The position numbers and the translations under genes were made by a program. From NCBI GenBank assembly GCA_944472135.2, contig OX235270.1:118001842-118065841 (forward strand): a stretch of 64,000 nt of DNA, written 5' to 3'. Shown here one piece after another: positions 1-12,144 of this stretch. A model generated the notes under the pieces. That model was given only the letters and a program-made list of their open reading frames with translations, searched no databases and was not told the DNA's origin. How positions within the stretch are numbered: position 1 is the stretch's first letter; every line of letters begins with the position of its first letter. The stretch comes from Trichobilharzia regenti (lineage: Eukaryota; Platyhelminthes; Trematoda; Strigeidida; Schistosomatidae).

Positions 1-1060
1 AACACTCATATTATATATAATATAATATAAGGAGAATATACATTGTTAAAGGAGACAAGTTCATACAAGTGAAAAGGTCACAGACTAAGAGAGCAAACAG
101 AAAGAGAGACCAACATACACACACACACATAAATATATATATATGTGGATACATATCACTTATTGATTGCGTAATTTTCAAACGTAAATAGTTTGCATTC
201 AGTTCGTGGTAATGTTTTTGTCATGAAGCACATTGATCGCTGAATTCAACATCAAAACATTTATTCGACGTGTGTGTGTGCTGCTAAAGACTGCTAAGTC
301 GCTGTGAAACGCCAGTACATTACTGCTTGCTTTCCACTAGTTGTTTACTTGAATATCCCTTCCAAACTGTAGATTCCAGTTAGTGTGTAGTAGTAATTAG
401 TTTTGATGAGCTGCAAATAGTGTAATTGACCTAATCGATTAGGAGCATACTCGGCCACTAATGACACTCTATTACAGACAAACTATAAGAGGAATTGTGA
501 AAAAAAAGAACTTGGATACAACTGCTCACAGTATTCTGGATCATAAAAACATGCCCAGCATAAAATCCAGCAATTCTGAATTCAAGATTATGTTGGAAGT
601 GAATGAATTATGCCGCAAAAATGATCCCAAAGTACAAAAAATCCTTGATCATTAATTTACATGGCATAGAATACTTTAAGGCTTAAAGGTACACACTATG
701 CTGCTTGTAGCATAAGAGTGGATGAATTATTCAGTAGAAAATGGCATTACAGTTGGTTAGGTTAGATTAAGTTTCTGTTAATGTGAAGAGTTGCTAACAA
801 CAGTTAGAAAACAACAGTTTTAGAGAAGAAAACTTAACAACAAATACCGTGAGATCTGGTTAAATAATAATAATAATAATAAAGAAAACTGATTAATTGT
901 AGATAGAAACATTTTTTATGCTAATCCCAAGGAAATGTCAGAAAATGTGAAACTTTTTCTTGTGTATGTCATTAAAAAAAAGTTAATTAAGATTTTAATC
1001 ATAAATCATGTTAGCTGGTTGATTAGTAACTAGCAAAGGAAACTAAAACACTCCTTTCAC
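1..1060. other. No gene recognised; AT-rich DNA
   Basis: Short frames only, with no recognisable domain. A short (TAA)n microsatellite lies at about 862-882 and short (AC)n and (AT)n runs at about 113-144. Nothing here resembles the repeat families seen elsewhere in the window. Confidence 0.6.
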
Positions 1061-1065
1061 CCCAT

Positions 1066-1410
1066 TTTCGACTGGTTAGCTGGGCGTACTTCCATTCCTA
1101 GTGAACGATGAATTCTCCACTGAAACTCGAACCCAGCACCAATCGATTCAAAATCCAGTGGGATTACCAATTAGGTTACTGAGCCACGAGGATCACTTTT
1201 TGTGCATCACGCATTACTTGTTATTTGTCGAAGTTGATCTGTATTTCCCCCCTATTGGACAATGCTTTGGCTTTTGGAAAAAAGGGTACAGGGTTCCTGT
1301 CTCAGTGTGGATACTATCACTTTCTTAGGATCCAAGTAAATCCAGCTGGACAGTCTCAAATATGATAAAATGTGTATCCTGCATTGCCCTGTTACTCACC
1401 GTCAACCAAA
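1066..1410. repeat. Decayed Sm-alpha-type inverted pair
   Basis: Two decayed hammerhead-SINE remnants face each other. The minus-strand half (about 1066-1150) keeps the B-box-like stretch CTCGAACCCAG read on the plus strand. The plus-strand half (about 1325-1405) keeps ATCCAGCTG, a stem II-like CTCAAATATGA, and the GATAAAATG...ATCCTG segment where intact copies have GACGAAATG...ATCCTG. The catalytic core is destroyed (CTGGACAG replaces CTGACGAG). Assignment rests on alignment by eye to the better copies at 31243-31287 and 35443-35487. Confidence 0.55.
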
Positions 1411-1994
1411 AATAAAACTGAGATTTGATAATCACAGTTGTCATATTCACACACAACTTCAGTGATTACAGATTTCCGACACTAATAGAAGATACAGACT
1501 ATAAAACTCTTAGAGGATTCTAAAAATGATGCTATTTTAGTTAGCCACGGTTTTTCGTGGGTTTTTCACAAGAAATTCGGATATGCTAAATATCAACCAA
1601 CTGACAAAGTTAACCTCAAGGTTATACAAAACACTACTAGGAGAATAACTAACCAATAAGAATCTGTCCTTCCTGTCTAACCAACCAATCATTATAAAGC
1701 GTCTGTGTTAAAACATACTATTTAGCATGGTATTAAAATTACTTAATAACACGAGTTTGGCCTGAAAGTCAGCTTATAATCTGGTCTAACTGTTGCACAT
1801 CATTTCCAGATGTAGTGATCTTCCTAAACTATAAAGCCTCACAATATATTGAGCGTTTGGAAGACATTGTAAACATCGTTCAGTAAAGCCAGTTAGTCAG
1901 AACAGTGACATTAAACGAAGACTGGCCTCCAAAATATGCTACCTTATTAGCTTTTCAAGTATTGGTTTTGTAAGGATTTATGTTTGATTGGTTG

Positions 1995-2185
1995 CAGGAT
2001 TTCATCGTGATCTGACATTGGTTAGAGAACCACTAGAAAACCTGGGAGTACTGAACAGATGTTTCTTCCCAACAGTTTGGGACCCTTCAGAAGTACGCAG
2101 CTACCACAGGTGTTCGAACCCAGGACCTTCTGGTTACAAGGCGAGGTCGTAGACCACCAAGCCACTGGGATCCGATCCAGTAACC
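1995..2185 (-). mobile_element. Second hammerhead SINE family, minus-strand copy
   Basis: On the minus strand this copy has a tRNA-like head (a CAGTGGCTTGGTGG A-box-like stretch, a CCTTGTAACC loop and a GGGTTCGAA B box). A hammerhead-like segment follows: CTGAAGG, a stem II built on GGTCCCAAAC, GAAAC, then CTGTTC and AGTACTCCC. The stem I partners GTACT and AGTAC remain. The tail reads like the shared GGTTCTCTAACC...GATGAAATCC tail of the other family-2 copies. The core departs from CUGANGA, so cleavage is unlikely. An open frame here is a by-product. Confidence 0.7.
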
Positions 2186-2389
2186 CATGAATTCTAACTT
2201 CTGCCAATTCACCACATAGCGCGACCACTTCGCAATATCTTCTTCGATGAATCACTGCCTCACCTTCAGCCTGCTGCACCCTACTGTCACGGCTTCCCAC
2301 TAGAAATTAAAATGTTGATTTTTCTTTCACTAGTGTTTTTGGTCAACGTTTTTCGTAGGAAACCGCCGGAGTAACATTCAACTAAACAA

Positions 2390-2514
2390 TTGGTGGATGG
2401 TGGCTAGCAGTGGAATCCAGGATGCGCATTTCGACCTATTTGGGACTCGTCGGCTGGATGTACCTGCATTTCTCACTGAGTGACGATGATGTTCTCACCG
2501 AGGCTCGAACCCAG
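2390..2514 (-). mobile_element. Sm-alpha-type hammerhead SINE, minus half of inverted pair
   Basis: Reading the minus strand, the copy runs from the B-box region (ACTGGGTTCGAGCC-like) through CATCCAGCCGACGAG, stem II TCCCAAATAGG, the GAAATGCGCATCCTGG stem III and cleavage region, and ends at CCACCAATT. The core is CCGACGA rather than CUGACGA, so U4 is changed and activity is doubtful. It abuts an opposite-strand copy at 2515/2516, so the locus can fold into a hairpin. Confidence 0.8.
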
Positions 2515-2515
2515 T

Positions 2516-2715
2516 GTACATCCAGATGACGAGTCCCAAATATGACGAAATGCGCATCCTGGATTCCACTGCTAGCCACCATCCACCAATTGTATACTAA
2601 TTAAATGCCCAGACATCGTCAAAGTATCTGCACAAGAAGCCGACATGTCAACCTGAGACCGAGCACTTCGGTCCAATCAATCAATCGACGGGAAAATCAA
2701 AAATTCAATTCAATA
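2516..2715 (+). mobile_element. Sm-alpha-type hammerhead SINE, plus half of inverted pair
   Basis: Starts abruptly at TACATCCAG, so the tRNA-like head is absent. It then carries ATGACGAG, TCCCAAATATGAC, GAAATGCGCATC and CTGGATTCC, followed by the family's 3' region (CCACCAATTGTATAC, then a GAGCACTTCGGTCC block and a CGACGGGAAAATC end). The core is AUGACGA: C3, which pairs with G8 in active hammerheads, is A. This copy is probably inactive. Confidence 0.8.
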
Positions 2716-2889
2716 ACATTCAACTACTGTTGAAACATAATTTATTACATAAGCTTTTATCAGAACGTTGTTATATAATCTAGTCTCTGAATGATAGTTT
2801 TCAAAAGAAATAGCCGTTAGTATGGTCGATATTTACAAACAAACACCTGCGGTTTTGTCTTTTTTTCCACATAAAAAAGCAGAGGGGAT

Positions 2890-3290
2890 ATCGGTTTCTT
2901 TCGAAATCGCAAATACGGCTTGCTAGTGAGCATGGAAACTTAGTTTAGGGATTCCTACTGATTGCCTGCAACTATACTAACATCATTCCAGAGTAGACCA
3001 TGATAGCGACTCACCATATTGCAAACTTGTTGGCAGAAGTCAGTCAGCACCAAGGACTAGACACCTGGCATTGGTTACTCCCCTTTAGGCAGTCAATGTA
3101 TTCATTGCAATCCCACAGGAGGTTAACTGTGAACCCGAAAGGGTCAGTACTAGTATATGTGACTGCATCATTCAGTTTTGTGGGGCTGAATCTTCACGGA
3201 GGCATCAGTTCCTTCGTGGTTGCAGATTCGCCTTGCTGATGAGTGCCGACAAGCACGAAAGGTTCAGGGAAAACTGCCAGTTACCTCCAA
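2890..3290 (-). repeat. Third dispersed repeat family (unnamed), minus-strand copy
   Basis: On the minus strand the block reads CCTGAACCTTTCGTGCT, then GGCACTCATCAGCAAGGCG, then GGAACTGATGCC. Related, more worn blocks occur at about 8700-9170, 50500-50720 and 54960-55200. The spread and lack of coding capacity suggest an old non-autonomous element. I cannot assign it to a named family with certainty. The 79-residue frame across it is not a gene. Confidence 0.45.
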
Positions 3291-3299
3291 ATATATAAC

Positions 3300-4900
3300 T
3301 TCGGTTTCATTTTATTTGTCAATACTTGTAATTTACTGTTATTCTAATAGATGATGAATGCCAGACCTTTTCTGAATATAATTTCCTATAGCGGATGAAA
3401 CCATGATCCCTTTAGTTTCATTATTATCGTTCTTTGTTTTATGGTAGCCTGTAGCATGAGAGTTTACTCTCTTAAATGATAAGTAGCCCAGTGGAGGACA
3501 CTTTTACATTTTAAAAGAGAGCTCTTGGTTTCGATTCTTATTATTTAGTTTATTTCAATATTAATATATATTGAAACAAACTGATTTCATTTGACTAGTA
3601 ATAAAACGATGAATTTTGACTGGTCAATTATGTGGTTTAACGTGGAAAAATGAGAAAAACTTCCTAAAGTGTACAGTCATATATTCTTTAAATGGACTTG
3701 ATAATTAAAAGTAGCCTAGCAGGTGAGATCCTTAAAAGTAGGATCACAAGCGCCTCCAGAAGAAAATCTATTTCAGCATCTATGAAAGTAGTGTTTCTGC
3801 TATTACTTTCAGTGACCTAAAGGACAAGATCTCGCATGTGACCAACTCCATGTGTGTGTGCTCCTGTAGTGCTTGGGGTATCATTCCTTCAACGCTGGTG
3901 TTTTATCCGGAAAAAGTTTAACAACACCGACTGGCAGGAACAAGAAAAGGTGAAAATGGATGTGTAAGAACATTCTGTCGACACTATTCCCATTGCTTTA
4001 AAAACATACTCCTTTAAAGTTATCTATAAGGTGGAAAATACCCTTGCAAAATCAGCGAGACCCTTCCGCGTCTTTCTGCTAAAGTCTTAGCTATCGAAGT
4101 TGAACAGTTTGGGCTCTGGATACAGAAGACTCCTGTTAAACTTCTCTTTCTTCCTTAGTTTTAATCCATTTATGTTAAGCCTATCAATAAGACGAATTCT
4201 ACTTAATTTTTTTGAAAATCTCCCTCCATTTCTTTCAAACGACTTTAATTCTTATATGGTACCCATTCTTTTTCTTGTTTCCATGCTTGTTTTGACAAAA
4301 ACCAATCCGATAAGTGATTTGTTTTGTAACGCAAGTAGTTATCCGCAACTGTTTTGACTTTATTACGCCTCAATTATATTTTGATTGACACTTATTAATG
4401 ATACAGTAATTTCATTTATTCTACTGATTACTAATTATATATTTTTTAAATGCAAGACTATTGGACATATTCATGGAACAGAAATCGTATAATGTTTAAA
4501 TTATGAAGGTATAGTGAATGAAAAATTGTCGTAAAGAGTTTCTTCGTTGAATCACATGTTTTCTTCTCTTGACAAAAGGATATAGGGTACCGTTTTATTG
4601 GGAGAATACTGACAGTCAGGTAGAAAAGCCAGTGTACTACTCTATGTGGTCAGAGCCAGTATACTTCAGTCCAAGGAAATCACACAACCGGAAGTCAAAA
4701 GTTGAGCTATATAAGAAGAAATATCCATTTAACAAGTGGTTACCTTCATAGTTCGGTATTTGCTATGAAATCTCAAACCATAGGTGATGGACTCTCTGCC
4801 CACTGGGATACGAATCCATCCCACGTAGAATGGAACTTGAATCGTAGATTCTATTGCGCCAAGCATCACCAATAAAATAATTCTTTACCTTGAAGTAATT
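3300..4900. other. No gene recognised; two worn tRNA-like stretches
   Basis: Nothing with coding support. Very decayed tRNA-like stretches are possible at about 3479-3537 (plus: GTAGCCCAGTGG then GGTTTCGATTC) and 4780-4830 (minus: GGATTCGTATCCC). Both are probably remnants of old SINE heads. Confidence 0.4.
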
Positions 4901-4904
4901 TTGT

Positions 4905-5168
4905 GGATGGTGGACTAGCAGTCGAATTCAGGATTCACATTACGTCGTATTTGTAACCCAGAATTGTGCGTCGGTGGCACAACGGTTAGGATGCCCGGCG
5001 ACCATGAACATGGTCTGGGGTTCGATCCTGTGCCGATGCACACATGATATCAATGGTCGGCTTCATACTTGTTCAAAAATACTGTGTAGAATCAAGCTAT
5101 AATTAAATAAATAAATTTGGGACTCGCCAGTTGAATTTACCTGCATCCCCTAGTGAGTGATGATATCC
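4905..5168 (-). mobile_element. Sm-alpha-type copy split by a SINE insertion
   Basis: The two halves of one minus-strand hammerhead element lie at 4905-4953 and 5115-5168. The left half carries GGTGGACTAGCAG...GTCGTATTTG. The right half resumes with ATTTGGGACTCGCC and runs into the region upstream of the ribozyme. Across the break lies a type A SINE, and ATTTG is duplicated at 4949-4953 and 5115-5119. Read on the minus strand, the core is CUGGCGAG, so A6 of the catalytic core is changed. Confidence 0.8.
4954..5114 (+). mobile_element. tRNA-headed SINE, type A, nested in Sm-alpha
   Basis: The head begins at about 4967 with GCGTCGGTGGCACAACGG (A-box-like) and has GGGGTTCGATCC (B box). The body has GATATCAATGGTCGGC and a tail ending TGTAGAATCAAGCTATAAT plus an A/T-rich end. 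The 5-bp duplication ATTTG on both sides supports retrotransposition into the older hammerhead SINE. Pol III transcription is inferred from the box motifs. Confidence 0.85.
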
Positions 5169-5169
5169 C

Positions 5170-7990
5170 CACCATTTTAAACGATAAAGCTTCAAGTTAA
5201 CTTTCAGGCAACATTGAATCGTCCGCACCAAGTTTGGTCAACACGGTTTGAACATTTCAGTCAAAACTGGATTAAAAATAATTTTTTATCTTTTTTAAGG
5301 CAAAACCATCTGAGTATTAAACTTCCACGTTATAATATTCAAGTGAGGTGGAATTTGGGATTTATTTTTCAAAATAAGAACAATATAAAGGGACAGGAAC
5401 AGATTTGATCAGAATCTTCAAATTAATCGTCACCTAGTTAAAGACAATAAAAAAATAGTGTTGAGTGTTTGTGTGCGTCTGCACGTTCTGTTTCTTAAGC
5501 ATTAAATTGTAATTTTCAATACACAAACACCAAATTCATCTTCTATTAAACAAAACTTTAATGGTAAAAATATTAATTTTTTTACTAGCTTAAATGATAT
5601 TTAGATTTATTCTCAATTGTCGTGTCATTAAAATATCACTTAACAGCTTTGATGTTTGCTTCCGAGTGAACTATACTCCTTCAGTCACATTTTTGTGCAA
5701 CTTAAGACATAGGAAACAGAAAGTTAAATTGCGAATTTCATGGAATGTTTGGTCCACACCCTTCTTTAACACTTTAGATAGTCACCTCACGCGACTTAGT
5801 GATACTTGGTGGTAGAATACTAGAAAATATATCATCTATTTGTTTCTGAGATAGTCATGTTGGCTGCGTAAACAATGGAGAGAGCCTCCAGTATTGGTGG
5901 ACACGTCACTGGAATTTATCTAAGTTTATCAGCTGCTGTGGTTGCAAATAACAGCAACTAAGTGAGAGCAAGGGTTCTGGGCAGACTCAAAAGATTTGGG
6001 AAAAATTTTAAATTTCAACAAAGACTGGGGAACTTGAGTAGACCAGTTTGCAGTGACAGCCATTGTCGATGAAGCTGGATTCTGTAAAAGATGTAATCAC
6101 TGGGTTTCGCTTTCTCGTCGACACTGCTACAGAAGTGTTAATGGTATCCAGAATGACACAATCTTTTGCCTTTAAGGGGTTAACAGAATTACATTCTAAA
6201 CGTAGGATTACCATACTGTTATCATAAGCATCGATTTGCTTAGCCACTTCAACTTACTGTTTCATGTTTTGACAGATAACAGTACGAAGTTTTTCATACA
6301 ACAACCAGCCTATGTAGGTTACAGTTTGGTCTTAGTTAGAACGGTTTAACATATCAGTCAATCCTGAATAAATACGAGAGTGAACTGCCCAAAGAATGAC
6401 TCACCGTGCATAACCTTAGAATCTGTGACTTTAGAACCCCGACAACTAGAATCAGATGAAATTAGGATAGCTTCAGAGGAATTCGATCGCATTCCCTATC
6501 TTAATATTATTCGATCTTTGATAAACTATCAACATGTGTTTTACACTGTAACAAATTAGGAAAGTAACAACTGAAGAGAAACGGGTATTTTCTGCCTTAG
6601 TGGCAAAGCTGTCCTCGACTACTTTGTACTGCTGTATACAGTCATCTTTCTTAAAATGGACTTGATTGAAGCCTGCAAAAAATTCTCGATGGCATGGTGA
6701 GACACCAAGAAGCTGGTTGTGATAACTCTTCTCGGTTTAAGCGAAATCCTACGAATGTATTCAGTCTTTGGAATACATCACAAATATCTAAAAGATTTTT
6801 TACCAAAACTTTTACTTTGTGAGATGGGTTTCAGTCATGCTCACTCAAATGACTGGCTTATGGAAGCCCACATAAAGAGACTCATCTTGAACAATTGAAC
6901 CTGACTAAGGGGCTTTACAACAAAATGGTGTAACTTTATGTATTTAAAAATTTCATATTTGAGTAATATCTTCTGACTTCCTTGGGCGTATCATTGAGCA
7001 AACTGGTATATATTCACCAGAAAATATGTTGGTAACTATTAGAACTTTCCTTGAACCAATTATTCAAACCATTTTCCTAGTTGTAATGGATTGATGTGTT
7101 ATTTCCATGTCTTATTAATTCCCACATAAACATATCTTCCCCATGGGAACACAAAATTCATGGATCTAGATGGTGCCGCTAAATTTGCCTTACATTCAGC
7201 GACAAATTAGTCCATGGCGATTATTCGCCATCCAAGTTACACCGACTGGATTATGGCTGAGAGTTCACCTGAAACATAAGACATGTAAGTAGAGTTAGTG
7301 AGAAGGCAGCTGTCCATCTCTTCCTGTACTCACTCTGACTGAATCGACACCGTTAAAGTATCTTGTAATCAAAAGAGGATCCAGGTTGAACCACGATGAA
7401 TCGTCAAAATCTCTGATACTGCAATATGCAGCATTAAGTCCATGAAAGCGAACTATTCCTAGTGGTAACCTGCTAGTATTCTCGGTTTTAGTCAAGAAGA
7501 TATTTCACTAAGGATGAGGAGACGCCTTTTTCAAAGACACTAAAATATTAATTCTTTTGTTCATGTCTTCATATCTTGACGTTTATCAAGGACTTAGTAT
7601 TGGGATAGGAGAAGCGAAATAGTTGTAATATGAAAAGCTCACTTTCATTTTATTTCATATAGCTGACACTGCATCTGAAAGTATGTACATTAAAAAAACT
7701 CACAAATCTTTTATTTGACTGTTGAAAAGTCATTTACAAGAATTCTATATAACGTACAGCAAGGGTACTATTAGTCCTGACGATTGTTTTGGTCATTTGT
7801 TTGTAATTTGAGAATTACAATACAATCATGTTACTAAAAATAGCGAAAAATATTGCTCAGAACACTTTTAATAATGACTAAGAGAAATAAATTGTGACGG
7901 GTTTTGACTCCAGGTGAAGAAAAAACTGGATCTTAGCAAGATTCTACTCAGCACAACTGTGACACGGGTTTCCGCTTCACAGTTACGCAT
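5170..7990. other. No gene or clear repeat recognised
   Basis: AT-rich DNA. All frames are short and lack domain signatures, acceptable codon bias or convincing splice context. I see no match to the window's repeat families. Confidence 0.5.
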
Positions 7991-7999
7991 ATTCGTATT

Positions 8000-8228
8000 C
8001 ACTCCAAGTGAGATATGGGGCTTCTAGCTTGAAGTTTTGAAGTTTCAGACACAGTGGTGTTACTTTCACGAGGTGGGATTGCTTGCATCATGCCTAACCT
8101 TCCCACTTTTCAGGGATAACTACCAGCAAGTCAACTTGGAGCGATTTAGGCGTACGTTGGTCCAAAATCGAACCCTTACCACCTCGCGAGGCTGGTAAGC
8201 TTTCTACACCTAGGCGACCGACTCCGCA
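8000..8228 (-). mobile_element. Decayed type B tRNA SINE
   Basis: On the minus strand a worn tRNA-like head (AATCGAACCCTTACCACC read on plus) precedes a body recognisable by GATAACTACCAGCAAG...AACCTTCCC...GGGATTGCTTGC. The tail resembles the LINE 3' end (GGGGCTTCTAGCTTGAAG on plus). It is much more diverged than the copies at 32811-33040 and 60487-60720. Confidence 0.6.
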
Positions 8229-8699
8229 CTTCACAGCAAACTATCATTTAATACATCAATATTTACTTACTGAAAGTTCTTGGCTGGTAACCTGGCGTAG
8301 GTCTAATTCCTGGTGGAGTTAGGAGTGCTAAAGAACTACACTTTAAGTGCTGCATGGTTTTCAGTTTTCTCTAAAGAATTTTGCCTGGTGACGAAATTTA
8401 CAAAATACGAACGCAAATTCCTGCAAACACTATGTCTGAAAATTAATTTCAGCCTGGCCTGTACACGTACAACACGTACCGTTAGAATATCTGAGTAGCA
8501 TAGTAATTACTTAATGTGATTACAAACTGTCAGGTTATACAGAACGATAATCAGTGTTAGCTAGTTGGTGAAGTAAGTAGAACAAAAACAAAGAAAGAAA
8601 AACGCCTTTAATAACTTTAATACTATTTGTCGAATACTTTTAGTTATTTGAAAGCAAATAAACAGAATTCCTACACGAAAACTACCAGATAATTTGTCC

Positions 8700-9170
8700 T
8701 ACTGATGGGATCATCACATTGCCAATTTATTCACAGTTTTAGGTGGAATATCTGGTGTTTGGTCGGTGGAAGTGGTTGGAAGGAAGTTCTAAAGCTGGTT
8801 TTCATGGAGGAAGAGTAGCTTCAACCTTGACGGAACTGATGTTCCCGTTGAGAATCAGACCCAGTATAGTCATACGGGTAGTCAGTCGTGACACGAATAG
8901 CTGAGTGACGCGAGTTTGAATCCCGGAGAGGAAGACCTCAGTTTCTTCATGGTTACAGATATACCTTGCCAGCAAATCCTTATCATCACGAAGCCTAAAT
9001 CCAGAGCTTCATGCCAAGTACTTCCAGATATCTAACATCAGTTCACACTACATCACGATAACAAGACACTTAGTCTAAGGATCACATTACAAACTTAGTC
9101 GGTTGAATTCACTCAGCACTTAGGAATTCAGAATGTAAGAGTAGTTACTTTCTAGCGAGTGAAGTGTTAT
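8700..9170 (+). repeat. Third dispersed repeat family, decayed copy
   Basis: Contains GACGGAACTGATGTTCCC, a tRNA-like GAGTTTGAATCCC stretch, CCTTGCCAGCAAATCC, and a CACATTACAAACTTAGTC...CACTCAGCACTT block. These recur in order in the other worn copies of the family (compare 2890-3290 on minus). No coding content. Confidence 0.4.
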
Positions 9171-10069
9171 TTTAATTAGTAGTTCAGATGTTTCATGGTC
9201 AGGGCTAAACAACATCAAATTCAATTTCTTTTCAAGGGCGCTTTAATCCTTCGACAGTAATTATGTCTACAAGATATACCATAGGTTTGGATCAACTTCT
9301 TTCTCTTTATCTGTTAATTCAATGACGATGATGAACAGAATAATTTTAAAGTCTAGTAAGCAGGATACATTAGAGCAAATTTAAAACACTAACACGTTGG
9401 GAATGCTTTTACTGATGGGAGGTTATTATTCAAACACAAGGATTTTCCCAGGTGATTACTGTTTCATTCTGGGAGATGTTTTTCAATCCTCAGGTGAGAA
9501 AATTAAAAAAAACTACTGATTAAAACAGTGACGTTTGTACGTAGATTTTTATATGAATTTCAACACAGTTAGTTGGTTAATAGCTTGTTAGTATCTTGAC
9601 TTGCTTTCCAGAAATGACCTATTGCGCTTTGTTTCTTATTCATTTCTTTGTGGATTTAGTTAAAAATGTATCTTGATTAGTGGCCACCTTGCAGATAATA
9701 TGGATGATTAGTCATCTAGGATGAGAATAACGAATGCTGGATGTTCTTCAAGTTCTGATAATTTCATGAGCAAACCTGATAATGACAATCGGTTTCAACC
9801 ATGGGGTCACCAACTTTTTTATGCAACAAAATGCATCTTATTTACCCTGTTTCTTGTTGTTTCTATTATCCAGCTGCATCTTTAAACCACATTCTCTACT
9901 CGCTCCTTTTTTCAAATAGCTTTCTGTCTACTACTGTGGATGTTTCTAAGACAGCGGGAGAAAAATATCATAGGCTGTTGAAAAGTACTTAAGATAGACC
10001 GGTATTTATTCAAATCAAATATAAGCAACCATTATTCTGAATTATTAGATTTCTTCAAGAATCAAAATC
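9171..10069. other. No gene or repeat recognised
   Basis: AT-rich sequence with short frames. A 63-residue frame at 9801-9992 has no recognisable motif and I do not call it a gene. Confidence 0.5.
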
Positions 10070-10225
10070 AGTTAGGGAGAGCATTAAAAACCAGGGAGCA
10101 CCTGAAGGTCGTTTCGTCTTGGTTTGGGACTCTTAGGAAGTGCACCCTCACCACCACCGCCACCAGGGACCGCACCCGAGGCCGTCAGGTTACTAGACTA
10201 AAAGTCATTGACCACTCAGTCATTC
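10070..10225 (-). mobile_element. Second hammerhead SINE family, minus half of pair
   Basis: On plus it reads AAAACCAGGGAGCACC...GTCGTTTCGTCTTGGTTTGGGACTC, i.e. on minus GAGTCCCAAACCAAGACGAAACGAC, the stem II/GAAA part of the family-2 ribozyme. A worn tRNA-like head lies beyond. It faces the plus-strand copy at 10455-10650 across about 230 bp. Confidence 0.6.
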
Positions 10226-10454
10226 TGGCCAGGACTCAGTGACCGGAGATACAGAGCTACTGTCACCAGTGCCCTCCGTGACTATTCATATCCCGTAATC
10301 TAAATATCAATCATCAGCTCACTGATCGCCACTGGATGGAAGTTTTGAAGCTGTGGTGTGAAGTCATGACCAGTGAGGTACGCCATGTCAATATGAAGTG
10401 GATGTTCATTGAAGATATTGGTGAGGATGGCTCTTTACTTCAGAGTGACAAAGT

Positions 10455-10650
10455 TAGAACTCAGGGACCACTGGATTCCGGCCAAAGTGGCTGAATGATC
10501 AATGAGTTTGGTGTCCTGGGTTCGGTCTCTGACGGAATGGTGGGTGCATAGTGCTTAAGAGTCTCACACTTGAATGAAACAGCTCACTAGTGCTCCTCGG
10601 TTCTTAATAATCTCTCTTCAAATGATGTTAGATCGTAACGAAAATCCAAC
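10455..10650 (+). mobile_element. Second hammerhead SINE family, plus half of pair
   Basis: Head: AAAGTGGCTGAATGATC (A-box-like) and CTGGGTTCGGTCTC (B-box-like). The ribozyme region is worn: TAAGAGTCTCACACTTGAATGAAACAGCTC then AGTGCTCC, with the GAAAC motif kept. The tail matches the family (AATGATGTTAGATCG). Confidence 0.55.
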
Positions 10651-11335
10651 GGCTGAAATTTATCCAAAATCTCCACAAACTCCAATAATCGGATCATTAA
10701 TTTGCTGGAAGATTCTTTACAATACGTAAATACACTGTGAAAGGATATGCCGAGAATTCTGTATCATGTGTGAAGGCATTTTGCATAGTGAAGCTATTGT
10801 TGTTGTTCTTCGTCTTATTATTATTGTGTAATTGCACGAATGCATCATGCGAAATTCAGCTTTTTCCCAGTCACAAAATAATTTATGCAGAATATTTGAT
10901 TATAAATAAAGGTGATACTGTTTGTCATATAGTTTACACCTATACACTAGACTCGTTGAGTGGATGTTTAGCCTATATATATATATATATACGGAGATGA
11001 ACAGTGATCAGAAAATTACGCTGATATAGTTCTCATACAGTCAGTTCGACATTAAACAAAGTAAATGTATGCATGCAATGGTAGAGGAGTTGCGTAATAA
11101 AGACGAGAGATGCATAGGATGATGAGTGACTAATAAATTAGGTGACAATGTACTGAGCTCAACTCATATCGCAGAAACTAGCGACAAGCGAAACTGCACT
11201 ATTTCGAAGGGGAGGGGAAAGGTTAAAGCCAAAGATTAGGTTATCAAATGGGAGGGGCAGAGAGAACAAAGACATCCAATTACCAGAGTGGCAAGGAAAG
11301 GCTACTGATAACTGCTTCCTTCTGAACATATAAAT
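10651..11335. other. No gene recognised
   Basis: Contains an 87-residue frame (10737-11000) with a hydrophobic Leu-rich stretch. It ends in an (AT)n microsatellite translated as Tyr-Ile repeats, which argues against a real gene. No other feature. Confidence 0.5.
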
Positions 11336-11339
11336 CGGG

Positions 11340-11825
11340 TTTCAAGCGTTTGATAGAAATTGCTTCAACAAACTTGAGGGGAATCGAGCTCCTTTGTCCA
11401 CTGGTAATTTTAAAAGATTTCGCGATTTCCACCTTGTGACCCGTATCAAGATGTCAGGTAATGCCACTATTCCCTTGGGACGTAGGCTTTTCGGTACATG
11501 TTCAGAAAATCGGAGGTGTGCAACTACTTTCTGTTCTCCCGATGTAACTGCTCCCTCGGATACATGTAAATTTGTATACAGAGTTGGAGTTAACATGAGA
11601 AGGGTATCTGTCGACTTTTGACTGCACCAAAGAATATATTGTCCGATAGATGTGAACCAATTTAGCTGCAGGATAGTCTCTGGTTAGTGATTTCCTCAAT
11701 ATTCTGTTGACATTTGCTACAAAATTTTCACCTTCAAAATTGAGTCGAATGAAGACAGTCTTTTTTCCAATGTGTTTTATTATGTTTGAGCCTTCCCATC
11801 TTCCATATTTGTTGGACATATTTCA
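11340..11825 (-). pseudogene. Penelope-like element, GIY-YIG endonuclease remnant
   Basis: Minus-strand frames read NSVYKFTC, then SSYIGRTE, then in the next frame LRFSEHVPKSL. This order (VYK..C, YIGRT, R.SEH) is the GIY-YIG endonuclease signature that Penelope-like retroelements carry after the reverse transcriptase. The upstream part (KKTVFIRLNFEGENF...INRILRKS-like) fits the linker that precedes it. A one-base frame change near 11540 separates YIGRT from the SEH part, so the copy is dead. It sits just upstream of the LINE at 11934. Confidence 0.75.
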
Positions 11826-12144
11826 ATTGAATAGCTGCTTCACTTTATGAGAGCAGATTAACATGTCGAAGACGGATACAAGGTAAAAGTTATATAAGAA
11901 GTTATTACAATCAATTATGTAAGGTAATACTAACCTCGCCAGATACTAGCTTGCTAGGCTACTAGCTTACTAGTTTTCTCGCCGGTCCCAAGCCCGGGTA
12001 AAGAGGGAGGGTTGGGGCGTGGTGCTAGCAACTCCACCCCTGTAAAACAACCAAATCGCTACAGAAACTTCAACGAATAAATATATTAAAAATTCTAAAA
12101 ACATAAGCAATAGCCTTACTTTTCGCTGGAATCGGGGAAGTGAA

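Noticed and set aside
862..882. Short regular repeats such as (TAA)n as CRISPR-like arrays
   Set aside because: Simple microsatellites without spacers, in a eukaryotic genome.
10737..11000. 87-codon frame with a hydrophobic stretch resembling a signal peptide
   Set aside because: Its C-terminus is translated (AT)n microsatellite.
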